From: Mastigocoleus sp. MO_188.B34
GTDB lineage: Bacteria; Cyanobacteriota; Cyanobacteriia; Cyanobacteriales; Nostocaceae
Assembly (NCBI RefSeq): GCF_030065675.1
Contig: NZ_JASJDK010000016.1
Span: 62,001 to 126,000, forward strand
DNA: 64,000 nt
Direction: 5' to 3'
The notes beneath the pieces are model-generated. The model made no database searches, was not told the origin of the DNA, and saw only the letters and a program-made list of their open reading frames with translations. The position numbers and the translations under genes were made by a program. Below, one piece after another: positions 1-8,008 of this stretch. Each line of letters starts with the position of its first letter. Position 1 is the stretch's first letter.

Positions 1-422
1 TCTTAATTCTTGAATTGATTTAATTAATATTAATACCAGAGTATAGTCCCCTAAATCCACGAATTCTGGGGGACTTTGAGATTTTTGTTCTCCCAAAAGA
101 GATTACTTTGTTAAATGAACCTTTATTTATTCTGGATAACGCTCTTGTAAGATTGTCACCCCCTGAGGGTTTTTTAATATGACCATTCTTTCTTTAACTT
201 CCTCACAACATCCTCATTTTATTGCTCCAGGATTAAAGTGAAAGGAGGAAAAGACTGGGTTTTAGTCTCTAAATCAGATAGTAAGGGAACATTGGAAGAT
301 TTATTATCTCGGTTTACATAATAATTTATACCCCAGGTTATTATTCTGGAGCACCTCATTTTTTGAAGGCTTCAGTCACCCCTAACAACAAATATATTTT
401 TACAATAAAGGGGGTTAAATGT
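1..422. other. Gene-poor left edge with hairpins
   Basis: No intact gene is visible. A hairpin with arms GTCCCC and GGGGAC lies near 46-77, and a weak stem (CCC/GGG) followed by a T-run lies near 155-176. Either could be a terminator for a gene left of the window. A frameshifted small reading frame at 179-321 is listed separately. Confidence 0.5.
179..321 (+). pseudogene. Possible frameshifted small gene
   Basis: An ATG at 179 opens a 20-codon frame that ends at TGA near 239. From about 232 another frame continues without interruption to TAA at 319-321, with a sensible sequence (VKGGKDWVLVSKSDSKGTLE). Joining the two at one indel would give a protein of about 47 residues. The family is not recognised. 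It may be a decayed short gene or chance. The support is only the protein-like composition of both halves. Confidence 0.25.
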
Positions 423-1190
423 ATGAAAGTTACTGCATTTATTGGTAGCGCACGGAAACATCATACTTATAAGGCTACTGAAAAATTACTACAAAAATTA
501 CAATCCCTTGGAAACATAGAATATGAAATAGTTATGTTAAGTGATTGCAACTTGGAAATATGTAAAAGTTGTCTATTGTGCTTTGACAAGGGTGAAGAAT
601 GTTGTCCACTCAAAGACGACAGAGATAAACTTATCAAAAAAATGATTGATTCAGACGGTGTAATATTCGCATCTCCTAACTATACCTTTCAGGTATCTGC
701 GTTGATGAAACTATTCCTTGATAGGCTTGCATTCTTTTTTCATCGTCCGTTTTTTTTCGGGAAAACATTCACCAGCATAATAACACAAGGATTCGGTGGA
801 GGTGAAGATATTGTAGAATATTTGGACTCAATGGGCAGTGCATTAGGCTTTAATGTTGTCAAAGGTTCTTGTGTTACCACGGTTGAGCCGGTGACAGAGA
901 AACGCCAGAAAAAAAATGACAAGATAATTGACAAGCATAGTAAAAGATTCTATTCAAAATTAATAAAAAAAGAATATCCAAATCCTTCTTTATTTATGCT
1001 GATGATGTTTAGGATAGCGCGTTCAAGAATAAAAATATTGCAAAATGAGACATTCCGAGATTATAACTACTATATGGAAAATGGATGGTTTGAATCAGAT
1101 TACTTTTATCCTGTAAGATTAAATCTATTTAAAAAATTGATCGGCAAATTTTTCGATCTCATTGCAACTCAAATGGCAAAGAGTTATTGA
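423..1190 (+). CDS. Flavodoxin-fold iron-sulfur flavoprotein-like reductase
   Basis: Protein of 255 residues. The start is ATG at 423, preceded by a GGGGG ribosome-site stretch; the reading frame opens earlier at a TTG with no such support. The N-terminus (MKVTAFIGSARKHH) is the phosphate-binding strand-loop of NADPH-dependent FMN reductases. Next comes a cysteine cluster, C-x2-C-x2-C-x6-C-C (ICKSCLLCFDKGEECC), like the [4Fe-4S] ligand region of iron-sulfur flavoproteins, and then SPNYTFQVSALMKLFLDRL, the FMN-binding region of the family. It probably binds FMN and possibly a cluster as a soluble electron-transfer or reductase protein; the substrate cannot be told. The C-terminal 80 residues are extra and basic or aromatic. 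The sequence resembles anaerobe proteins and the gene sits in an accessory stretch, so acquisition by transfer is plausible. Confidence 0.75.
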   Translation: MKVTAFIGSARKHHTYKATEKLLQKLQSLGNIEYEIVMLSDCNLEICKSCLLCFDKGEECCPLKDDRDKLIKKMIDSDGVIFASPNYTFQVSALMKLFLDRLAFFFHRPFFFGKTFTSIITQGFGGGEDIVEYLDSMGSALGFNVVKGSCVTTVEPVTEKRQKKNDKIIDKHSKRFYSKLIKKEYPNPSLFMLMMFRIARSRIKILQNETFRDYNYYMENGWFESDYFYPVRLNLFKKLIGKFFDLIATQMAKSY

Positions 1191-1309
1191 TAAATGGGAT
1201 TGATAAATTGTTAAAATGTCGGGTACTACACCTAACAAGGATTTGACTCGACCGCCTAACGCCCAGTTTTTCAGATAGGAATAATTTCACCGATAAAAGA
1301 AAATCATTA

Positions 1310-1789
1310 ATGCAAATTGAACCATACAACCCAAGCCACCTTGATGCCGTTATTCGTCTTTCGCTTCGAGCATGGACTCCAGTCTTTGATTCAATTCAGA
1401 AAGCCATGAATGCTGATGTATACCAAACATTTTATCCCGATAATTGGCGTGTGAGCCAGCAAAAAGCTGTGAAGGATGTCTGTGCTGCAGAGGATACAAA
1501 TGTATGGGTTGCGATCGATGCAGGAGCAACAGTAGGTTTTGTCGCTGTGAAACTTCACTCAGAAGACAGCATGGGTGAAATCTATATGGTTGCTGTCGAT
1601 CCAGACTTTCAAGGTCGCGGTATTGGCAGCGCTCTGATAGAATTTGCTTTGGATCGGATGAAAGACGCTGGGATGTCTATTGCGATGGTTGAGACCGGAG
1701 GCGATCCCGGTCATGCTCCAGCACGTCACACCTATGAAAAGTCAGGTTTTGAACTTTGGTCAGTTGCTAAATATTTCAAGAAACTCTAA
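1310..1789 (+). CDS. GNAT-family N-acetyltransferase
   Basis: Protein of 159 residues, a complete single GNAT domain. Motif A, the acetyl-CoA pyrophosphate loop, is seen as VDPDFQGRGIGSALIEFAL (Q/R-x-x-G-x-G/A). The C-terminal part HTYEKSGFELWSVAKYFKK is the motif B region found in many small GNATs. It should transfer an acetyl group from acetyl-CoA to an amine on a small molecule or protein; the acceptor is unknown. It stands alone between an unrelated flavoprotein and non-coding DNA. The ribosome site before the ATG is weak. Confidence 0.85.
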   Translation: MQIEPYNPSHLDAVIRLSLRAWTPVFDSIQKAMNADVYQTFYPDNWRVSQQKAVKDVCAAEDTNVWVAIDAGATVGFVAVKLHSEDSMGEIYMVAVDPDFQGRGIGSALIEFALDRMKDAGMSIAMVETGGDPGHAPARHTYEKSGFELWSVAKYFKKL

Positions 1790-2119
1790 GTACAGATTAG
1801 AGAAGTATCTGACAATTAATTTTCTTAATGAATTTTTATTTCCTACCACTGAAGTTTAATGCAGCAAAGTCAGCCACAATAGATTTAAGAAGTAGATTTT
1901 ACCTTAAATTTACCATCACTTAACCTAGAAATTATATTAATTTAATTAAATCCACATAAAAATTACAAACCAAGTTTAAAAGCTTCTAAGGGCTCTTATG
2001 TGCTGAATATGTAAAAGTGAGCTTAATTGAAATTCATAGTATTTTTTATACATTTTTTGGTTTCAAACCAGCGATAATTAAATGATTGAATCAGAAACGA
2101 AGAATAGGAATTACAGATC
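1790..2119. other. AT-rich intergenic region
   Basis: About 330 bases, AT-rich. No convincing reading frame, RNA gene or hairpin was seen. Confidence 0.5.
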
Positions 2120-2494
2120 GTGAAAGTTCTCAAAAGAGCCGTCAAGCCAAAAACTTATATTTCGTTCCTTTATATCTACAAAACCACTTGGGGAACAGCT
2201 GGTGATATCTGTTTAATACGCGAATCTGTTGCTAACTCACAGAAAAAAGCAAAGTTTGTAGGACATAAAGTTCAATTAGTCCTACCCATATCAATGGAAC
2301 GCGATACGATTAGCGTCCGCACCTATGCTGATTTATCCGTAGATATTCCCATTATTAAAGTAGCGGGTAATGTGGGTGATGGACATCCTAAAGAGCATCC
2401 CGAAGAATGGGAAGCTTATGAAGGTATAGATGAAGAAGTCGCGATCGCAGCATTAAAACCTTGGGGCTTTAAATTAATTAAGCCCAATGACTGA
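2120..2494 (+). CDS. Hypothetical protein, family not recognised
   Basis: Frame of 124 residues starting at GTG with AGGA about ten bases upstream. The C-terminal two thirds look like genuine protein (MERDTISVRTYADLSVDIPI; HPEEWEAYEGIDEEVAIAAL; PWGFKLIKP) and include a HIP1 site in the coding frame. No signal peptide or membrane segment is seen. The N-terminus is lysine-rich and less certain. An ATG at 2082 begins 13 codons in another frame, so the true start may have been lost by a frameshift. No function is assigned. Confidence 0.55.
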   Translation: MKVLKRAVKPKTYISFLYIYKTTWGTAGDICLIRESVANSQKKAKFVGHKVQLVLPISMERDTISVRTYADLSVDIPIIKVAGNVGDGHPKEHPEEWEAYEGIDEEVAIAALKPWGFKLIKPND

Positions 2495-2500
2495 CTGCAG

Positions 2501-2693
2501 TCATATTAACATTGCACTTTCCTCACTCCAATCTAATAACTGCATCCACTGCTTATTATTTTCAGGTTTTAACTCGGCTTTGAATTCTGTTTTGAATTCC
2601 TGTATTTGCTGTACATTTAAACCTATAATTTTTACAACTTTTACTACAGATAAATCCTCACGTAATGAATTAATTACAATTTCTAAACAAGCT
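2501..2693 (-). pseudogene. Possible C-terminal gene remnant
   Basis: The minus strand carries about 63 uninterrupted codons ending in TGA at 2503-2501, with a coding-like sequence (LREDLSVVKVVKIIGLN; EFKTEFKAELKPENNKQWM; LDWSEESAM). There is a stop just upstream and no good start codon. It reads better than the plus-strand frame over the same bases, which is a cysteine/serine-rich shadow. It resembles the tail of a longer protein whose front has been lost. The family is not recognised. Confidence 0.3.
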
Positions 2694-2699
2694 TTTTAG

Positions 2700-3074
2700 G
2701 AACTTGTTTTTATGGGCTTATGATGATTCTCATATGCCTTTATCTTCCTCTCATTTCATGATGTTTATTACTTGTCAATTTTTTTATTCTATTTCATTAA
2801 AATTCAAATAACTGTTAACTAAGATTTACAAAATAACTCTTTAAATAAGTGGTAACGCTTATTATATAGGAATCATCCGCAGCTACATTTGGAAATACAA
2901 GATTATTTTATTTAAGTAGAAATAGTTATAATTTACCAATTTTAGATTTACAGATTTAAGATTGCTGAGTCTTAAATAATATTTATATTTGATACAAATT
3001 ATTGTTAGATAGTATGTATATAATCAATATCCCAGTACAAGTTAATTATAAAGACAAAATACATAAAATCAACC
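2700..3074. other. AT-rich intergenic region
   Basis: Very AT-rich. Nothing is seen beyond what is presumably the promoter region of the secreted protein gene that follows. Confidence 0.5.
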
Positions 3075-3569
3075 ATGCTGAAAAATATAAAACTTAATAA
3101 GCAACCGAATAGATTTCTAAAAACTATTGCGATTTGCAAGCAGGTGGCTATACCTATCGCTACAATATTTGTCCTAATAACATCAGTAAATCCCACTTAT
3201 GCCCAATCAACCGATCGCAATAATCCAACTGCATTAACTAAGAGTGAGATCGCAGGAACAGTAGATAAAGATAATCAAAGCGAATATTTCTACAGCTTTG
3301 TTGCGGAAGCGGGAGAAGTTGCGATCGCCTTAGATGTAGCTCCAAATGACAAAAATACTCTGAACTATGTCACAGTCGATTTATTCGATGTTGATGGGAA
3401 TAAATTAAAATCTTTTGGTGTAGGTGTCATTTCAAAAAGTAAGCGTAAAGTTCAAAAATTGCAGGTTCAAAATCAGCAAAAAATTATTATGCAAATCAGT
3501 CGGAGATCGAGTAAAGGGTCGGCAAGCTATAGTTTGAGTGTGAGCGGTTCTGTTAAATTAGACAAATAA
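3075..3569 (+). CDS. Secreted protein with PPC-like beta domain
   Basis: Protein of 164 residues. A basic N-terminus is followed by a hydrophobic stretch (VAIPIATIFVLITSV) and a likely signal-peptidase site after PTYAQS, so it should be exported to the periplasm or medium. The mature part (EIAGTVDKDNQSEYFYSFVAEAG, then VTVDLFDVDGNKL, then SASYSLSVSG) has the spacing of a bacterial pre-peptidase C-terminal (PPC) beta-sandwich: an initial G-x-v-x2-d, Y-x-F, and a closing YSLSVSG strand. No catalytic domain is attached, so this is a stand-alone domain. Its ligand and role are unknown. Confidence 0.6.
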   Translation: MLKNIKLNKQPNRFLKTIAICKQVAIPIATIFVLITSVNPTYAQSTDRNNPTALTKSEIAGTVDKDNQSEYFYSFVAEAGEVAIALDVAPNDKNTLNYVTVDLFDVDGNKLKSFGVGVISKSKRKVQKLQVQNQQKIIMQISRRSSKGSASYSLSVSGSVKLDK

Positions 3570-3638
3570 TTCAAACACATAACTTAACATTTAGCTTGCC
3601 ATTATTTTCGATCTATTATTTCAAGTAAGGTAAACTCT

Positions 3639-3674
3639 TAAACTAAACTAAACTAAACCAAACTAAACTAAACT
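3639..3674. repeat. Pentanucleotide tandem repeat
   Basis: About seven imperfect copies of the 5-mer aacta, running across the stop codon of the minus-strand transporter gene. Confidence 0.8.
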
Positions 3675-5140
3675 TCGATATTTCTTCTCCAATCATTCAG
3701 CAAACACAAAATAAATAACACAAGTGGAATCAAAACAATTGCCCAACCAATTCCCAAAGCCCAACCTGGATATCCTCCATAAGGCGTGTTGATATCTTTG
3801 GAAAACTGGGTAGCAAGTAAACAGGTCAAAATCACTGGAATTACATATTTGATGGAAACATTCCACCATTTGCCAACTTGCCAATCACTAACTTGATTAA
3901 CATATCTTCGGAGTCGCTCTACTCCATATATCCATCCAGCAAGGATAACTTGGAAAATTGCTGCCAATATTAAATTATAGTTGGTAAGAAAATGATCTGT
4001 AATGTCTAAAAAATAAAGCCCAGCACGAGTTGTGTAAATTATTCCAGCAATAAATCCAGCAATACAAACCCAAAATGAAACAACAGAAGGTTTTAGATGT
4101 TTGTGTTTATCCAGAATAGCTCCATTCAATACTTCGACTATTGAGAATGCACTATCAATCCCTAAGGATAAAAGCATCACAAAAAATAAAATACTGAATA
4201 ACCAGGGTAGTGGCATCAAGCTCAAAGCTTCTGGAAAAACCACAAACGCCAGACCAGGACCTGAAGCCGCTAATTCTTTTAAGGGAGTATTTGTTTGGGA
4301 AGCCATATAACCCAAAATTCCAAACACCACAAAGCCTGCAAATAAACTAATTGCACTATTTATTATTGCTGTAGACCAAGCATCTCGAGCAATATCATCA
4401 TCTTCTTGCTTATAGCTAGAATAGGTAATCATAATCCCAAATCCTAGTGAGAGGGTGAAGAAAATCTGCGAAAAGGCAGATGTCCAAACTTCCGGGTCTA
4501 CTAGTGCACTCCAAACCGGATTAAGGTAAACTCTCCAGCCATCTAAAAAACCAGGTAAAGTAATTGCCCGTAACAGCAGTAAACCCAGTAGCACAACTGG
4601 TAAAGGTACTGAATAAAGAACTACTTTCCCAACACTTTTTGTCCCTTGCCAAATACAAAAATAAACCAAAACCCAAACAATTATTAAACAAAGAAGAATA
4701 GACCAGTTAATCCCTCCTAAATTGTCAACTCCATCGCTAATCTGGAGAACACTGTTATTAAAGTAATTTTTGGGATTATCCGACCACTGCACCCCAAAAG
4801 ACGCTACAAAATAAATCACAGACCAAGCCATGACTACGGCATAATAAGAAACAATCACCAAGGAAGAAATCATGGTAAAAATACCCAAGCCACCTGCATA
4901 GGGGTGAAGTTTCCGGAACGAGCCAATCGCACCCTGTTGCATTTTTTGTCCCACCACAAATTCCAAAATTAGCATCGGCATACCGACAATAATTAAGGCA
5001 ATGAGGTAAGGTATAAGAAATGCCCCTCCACCATATTTTCCAGCTAAGTAAGGAAAGCGCCACACATTACCCAAGCCGACTGCTGAACCCACGGCTGCTA
5101 GCAAAAAAACAGTTCTAGAAGCCCAACGTTGACGAGCCAT
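3668..5140 (-). CDS. Sodium-dependent transporter, NSS/SNF (LeuT) family
   Basis: Protein of 490 residues, close to the usual length of bacterial LeuT-fold neurotransmitter:sodium symporters. The N-terminus carries the family signature of TM1 (SRTVFLLAAVGSAVGLGNVW, then RFPYLAGKYGGGAFLIPY), in which the unwound TM1 binds sodium and substrate. About 11-12 hydrophobic segments follow; LSLGFGIMITYSSYK in the middle is the TM6 region. It should import an amino acid or related compound with Na+ across the inner membrane; the substrate cannot be told. It is transcribed alone after a 200-base gap from prxQ. Confidence 0.92.
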   Translation of the reverse strand: MARQRWASRTVFLLAAVGSAVGLGNVWRFPYLAGKYGGGAFLIPYLIALIIVGMPMLILEFVVGQKMQQGAIGSFRKLHPYAGGLGIFTMISSLVIVSYYAVVMAWSVIYFVASFGVQWSDNPKNYFNNSVLQISDGVDNLGGINWSILLCLIIVWVLVYFCIWQGTKSVGKVVLYSVPLPVVLLGLLLLRAITLPGFLDGWRVYLNPVWSALVDPEVWTSAFSQIFFTLSLGFGIMITYSSYKQEDDDIARDAWSTAIINSAISLFAGFVVFGILGYMASQTNTPLKELAASGPGLAFVVFPEALSLMPLPWLFSILFFVMLLSLGIDSAFSIVEVLNGAILDKHKHLKPSVVSFWVCIAGFIAGIIYTTRAGLYFLDITDHFLTNYNLILAAIFQVILAGWIYGVERLRRYVNQVSDWQVGKWWNVSIKYVIPVILTCLLATQFSKDINTPYGGYPGWALGIGWAIVLIPLVLFILCLLNDWRRNIEV

Positions 5141-5252
5141 AGATTTACCTCAAAAACATATAATTACTTTGACAACATTAGAACAAGCAAATAATCCTGA
5201 ATTAGTAAATATTCTTATTAAATTAAGTGAAATGTTATCAATATTTATACGA

Positions 5253-5283
5253 ATTCCCCCTTGTCGAGGTAGAGCGAGGGGGA
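5253..5283. repeat. GC-rich inverted repeat
   Basis: Arms TTCCCCCT and AGGGGGAA flank a 15-base loop between prxQ and the transporter gene. It has no T-run on the minus strand, so it is probably a dispersed cyanobacterial repeat, not a terminator. Confidence 0.5.
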
Positions 5284-5347
5284 AGACTTAATGAATATTT
5301 GTAAATATAGCGCTAAGCCGATGAAAACCGAGGTTAATATTTTATCC

Positions 5348-5902
5348 TCAAGCCACTGAGCGTAATTCCTCTAATCTTGCTAAAACTTCAGTGCTGTGAA
5401 TTGATGGATTAACCTTTACAAAAGTTTCACGCAGTAAACCTTCTGGGTCAATAATAAAAGTATGACGCATGGAAACAAAACCAATCCAAGAACCATAATC
5501 TTTACTTACAGCCCCACTAGTATCAGCTAGCAAAGGAAATTTTAAGCCTTCAGAATCACAAAATTCTGCATGGGAATCAATATCGTCAGCACTGACACCA
5601 ATTACCTGAGTATTTTTTTCGATATACTTAGGTAAATCTTGCTGAAAACGTCGTGCTTCTATAGTACAGCCAGGGGTAAAATCCTTGGGATAAAAGTAAA
5701 GTACTACCCATTTACCACGATAGTCAGACAGGGAAACTTCACCATCGCCAGTGTTAGTAGAAAGAGTAAACTCGGGTGCGGGCTGATTAATTTCAGGTAA
5801 TTTACCACCCAATGCATTTGCTGTAGGAGCAAAATTAAACCATCCCAAAACAGCAAAACATACAGCAAAAAATATATTTAAAAAATTCCGACGGGAAATC
5901 AT
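5348..5902 (-). CDS. PrxQ/BCP-type peroxiredoxin with Tat signal
   Basis: Protein of 184 residues. The N-terminus MISRRNFLN fits a twin-arginine motif, followed by a hydrophobic stretch and TANALGG, so export to the thylakoid lumen or periplasm is likely. The body is an AhpC/TSA thioredoxin fold: PAPEFTLSTNTG, VVLYFYPKDFTPGCTIEARR with the peroxidatic Cys in TPGCT, and a C-terminal R-HTFIIDPEG. It should reduce hydroperoxides. In typical PrxQ/BCP the resolving Cys lies five residues after the peroxidatic one; here that position is Arg (CTIEAR). The only other Cys in the domain is in AEFCDSEG, so resolution may be atypical or 1-Cys. It lies 61 bases downstream of sipA on the same strand. Confidence 0.9.
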   Translation of the reverse strand: MISRRNFLNIFFAVCFAVLGWFNFAPTANALGGKLPEINQPAPEFTLSTNTGDGEVSLSDYRGKWVVLYFYPKDFTPGCTIEARRFQQDLPKYIEKNTQVIGVSADDIDSHAEFCDSEGLKFPLLADTSGAVSKDYGSWIGFVSMRHTFIIDPEGLLRETFVKVNPSIHSTEVLARLEELRSVA

Positions 5903-5963
5903 AACACCAGCAAAATATCCACAACTTTAAATAAGTTTACAATCATTAGTTACAATTAGTTAC

Positions 5964-6197
5964 CTATTCAGTAGTTACTGTATCAATTGCTTCAATGTAT
6001 TGACTATCCATTAAAAATGCTCCTTTGGCGAAGCGTATACCCCAATATCCACCAGGACGGCGATCGAGTACTACACCTTCTTCTCCCACCTCCAAGATAT
6101 CAGGGGGACGCAACATAGGCATGGGGTCTGCTGTTTTAACGTAAGGTGGGAGAGTTACAAGTCGGACTTTAGCGCCAATTACAAATTCTTTAGACAT
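5964..6197 (-). CDS. sipA: SipA, NblS-interacting regulatory protein (DUF3148)
   Basis: Protein of 77 residues, the full length of the cyanobacterial SipA/Ssl3451 family. It is an all-beta small domain with the highly conserved core KTADPMPMLRPPD and RRPGGYWGIRFAKGAFLMDS. SipA is known to bind the ATP-binding region of the sensor kinase NblS (Hik33) and modulate the NblS-RpaB stress and high-light pathway. The likely kinase partner is encoded in this same window at 56292-58181. The gene precedes prxQ and may share a transcript with it. Confidence 0.88.
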   Translation of the reverse strand: MSKEFVIGAKVRLVTLPPYVKTADPMPMLRPPDILEVGEEGVVLDRRPGGYWGIRFAKGAFLMDSQYIEAIDTVTTE

Positions 6198-6274
6198 GAA
6201 TTTTTCGAGAATTTTGATTTAGATGACATTCTATTTATCCTAGATTTTAACTGAGCAAGTATTGTCTTAGAACC

Positions 6275-6305
6275 AAAAATCCCCTGTACTTCATTCAGTC
6301 AGGGG
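6275..6305 (-). terminator. Rho-independent terminator after cbiX
   Basis: Read on the minus strand, arms CCCCTG and CAGGGG flank a 13-base loop, followed by ATTTTTGG. It lies about 55 bases past the chelatase stop codon. Confidence 0.7.
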
Positions 6306-6360
6306 AGTTTCAATCAACTGACTTCACTAATTCATAGCTTGTACGTGTTTTTGACTTATC

Positions 6361-7380
6361 TTAAGGTGCTTGCCAAATTTTCTGATGATACTTGTTCACA
6401 TCTGCATAGGGATCGACCGAGGAATGGGAATGAGAATGAGAGTGAGAATGGTCGTGTCCGTGATGATGATGGGCTTCACCATTGCCATGGGATAATGCTG
6501 TCAATCTAAATTTACAAATCTCACAATTCATGTTTACTTGTCCAACTTGGGTTTCAATTTCTCGTTCCCGCAGTACGGATAAAAGTTGAGAGTTTAAACC
6601 CATCTCCGGTAGACATGTGATGGATATTTCTGGATATTCTTCTTGTTGTTGTGCTGTAATATGGAAGATTTTTTTAACTAGTGCACCAGTAAATAAGAAG
6701 TATGGTAAAACAATAATCCGTTTGGGTTGGTAAAATCTCGCTCTAAAAAAACCCTCTTCTAACCTGGGGTGAGTAATACCGATAAAGCAAGTTTCTACAG
6801 TTCCATAGCCGCTACCTTCCCACATTACACGTGCAAGTTTACACACATCACCATTAGCGTCAGGATCGCTAGAACCTCGACCAACAAATAGCAAAACGGT
6901 GTCTTCACGAGCAATTTGTTGTGGGTTATGTTCGGGGAGATCGAGTACTGCTAAACGCTCTTTCCAAAGTTCAAGAATCCCTGGGGTAATACCAAAATGT
7001 CTGCCATAGTGAAGTTTTAGTTGAGGATATTTTGCTCGAGCTCTATCTAACTCGTTAGTCACATCAAACTTATTGTGACGAGCAGCAAATAACAGTATGG
7101 GTAGTACAGAAATATCCGTGTAGCCTTGTTTGATGCACTCATCTATACCTTCTTGAATTGTCGGAGCAGTCAGTTCCAAAAAACAAGGTATAACTGGACG
7201 AGAACGATCTAAACTTTGATATGTTGTAGCGAAATCTAATAAAGCTTGTTTTCCTTGCTCATCTCTAGTCCCATGACCAACCATTAGTAATGGACGTTGG
7301 ATTGGTAGAGAAGGGAAATTTAGAACTTGAATATTTGATTGCTCCAAGCCAGTTAAATTATGAATATGGATATCGGACAT
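6361..7380 (-). CDS. cbiX: Sirohydrochlorin (cobalto)chelatase, CbiX-type, His-rich tail
   Basis: Protein of 339 residues, the long form with two tandem CbiX half-domains. The first begins [15 protein letters not shown] and has the chelatase metal/base motif VGHGTR; the second begins [17 protein letters not shown]. The family inserts Co2+ (or Fe2+/Ni2+ in SirB/CfbA relatives) into sirohydrochlorin for cobalamin or siroheme synthesis. The C-terminus carries CEICKF and a histidine run ([19 protein letters not shown], about residues 305-323), which should bind metal for storage or delivery. The second domain has GRGSS where the first has GHGTR, so the first is probably catalytic. A Fur/Zur-like palindrome and a B12-box-like stretch lie upstream. 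Confidence 0.9.
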   Translation of the reverse strand: MSDIHIHNLTGLEQSNIQVLNFPSLPIQRPLLMVGHGTRDEQGKQALLDFATTYQSLDRSRPVIPCFLELTAPTIQEGIDECIKQGYTDISVLPILLFAARHNKFDVTNELDRARAKYPQLKLHYGRHFGITPGILELWKERLAVLDLPEHNPQQIAREDTVLLFVGRGSSDPDANGDVCKLARVMWEGSGYGTVETCFIGITHPRLEEGFFRARFYQPKRIIVLPYFLFTGALVKKIFHITAQQQEEYPEISITCLPEMGLNSQLLSVLREREIETQVGQVNMNCEICKFRLTALSHGNGEAHHHHGHDHSHSHSHSHSSVDPYADVNKYHQKIWQAP

Positions 7381-7433
7381 TATACTATTGATAGCTCCTT
7401 TCCAATGAAACGCAGGAAATAGATAGAGCAGTT

Positions 7434-7455
7434 AACAGACAGGAGTTCTGGCTTG
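7434..7455 (-). promoter_or_regulatory. B12-box-like segment in the cbiX leader
   Basis: Read on the minus strand, AAGCCAGAACTCCTGTCTGTT matches about 12 of 16 positions of the cobalamin-riboswitch B12 box (AGYCMGGAGACCKGCC) and lies about 55 bases before the cbiX start. The rest of the usual cobalamin aptamer is not evident upstream, so this is a weak call. Confidence 0.25.
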
Positions 7456-7549
7456 CAAAGGTAAAGCATTATTTATCTGTTAGCCTCCAGGTAATCTTTG
7501 CAGCTAGATTTGAATCAAGCTAACAATGAAACTCTAATTTTATAACTTT

Positions 7550-7575
7550 GATTGCGATTCTCATTGCAATGAGAC
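7550..7575. promoter_or_regulatory. Fur/Zur-type operator-like palindrome upstream of cbiX
   Basis: A perfect 16-base palindrome, TCTCATTGCAATGAGA, lies at 7559-7574. It overlaps TGATTGC-G-ATTCTCA, which resembles the 7-1-7 TGAnAAT-n-ATTnTCA pattern of Fur-family operators. It is about 170 bases upstream of the cbiX start. Regulation by iron, zinc or another metal sensor is inference. Confidence 0.4.
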
Positions 7576-7597
7576 AAATGTTTCCTATCAATTTCTT

Positions 7598-7634
7598 GAA
7601 CTAATTTTTTTGAACTAATTTTTTTGAACTAATT
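7598..7634. repeat. 14-base tandem repeat
   Basis: About 2.6 copies of gaactaattttttt upstream of the cbiX leader. Confidence 0.8.
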
Positions 7635-7640
7635 ATTTAC

Positions 7641-8008
7641 CCGGTAGGCCGAGCAGGTATATTTTATTGTGTGTCTCCAATGCAATATAGAGCGCTATAA
7701 TCCGCATAAAATTGCGATATAGCCCAGATTTACAGCCAGATTTTACCTTATCTGTTAATACCTATGCGTATCTATGCGTACACTGTTATCTTATCGGAAT
7801 CTGAACCATTTCCCCAGAAATGTAGCGAAATTTAAGTTTATCTTTTAATTTGCGGTTGAGAATTTTTGAAGTTCGTAAAATTATGAACTTTATATATGAT
7901 GGCGGATTGCAAGCTAGTAAGATATAGCTAAAAAGCTAGAACTTAGGCGTAAAGGGGATTATACTCCTGGCTTCTGGCTCCTGTCTCCTTAATTCTGCTA
8001 TATGAACT
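7641..8008. other. Intergenic region
   Basis: About 370 bases between cbiX and the pentapeptide gene. Only short palindromic fragments were seen, with no gene. Confidence 0.5.

Noticed and set aside
1230-1266. Complete integron attC site
   Set aside because: Only left-end-like motifs are present, with no right-hand GTTRRRY partner and no integrase. Kept only as a weak finding.
2487-2699. Plus-strand frame of 70 codons
   Set aside because: Cys/Ser/Asn-rich low-quality sequence with no ribosome site. The minus strand over the same bases reads as a better protein.
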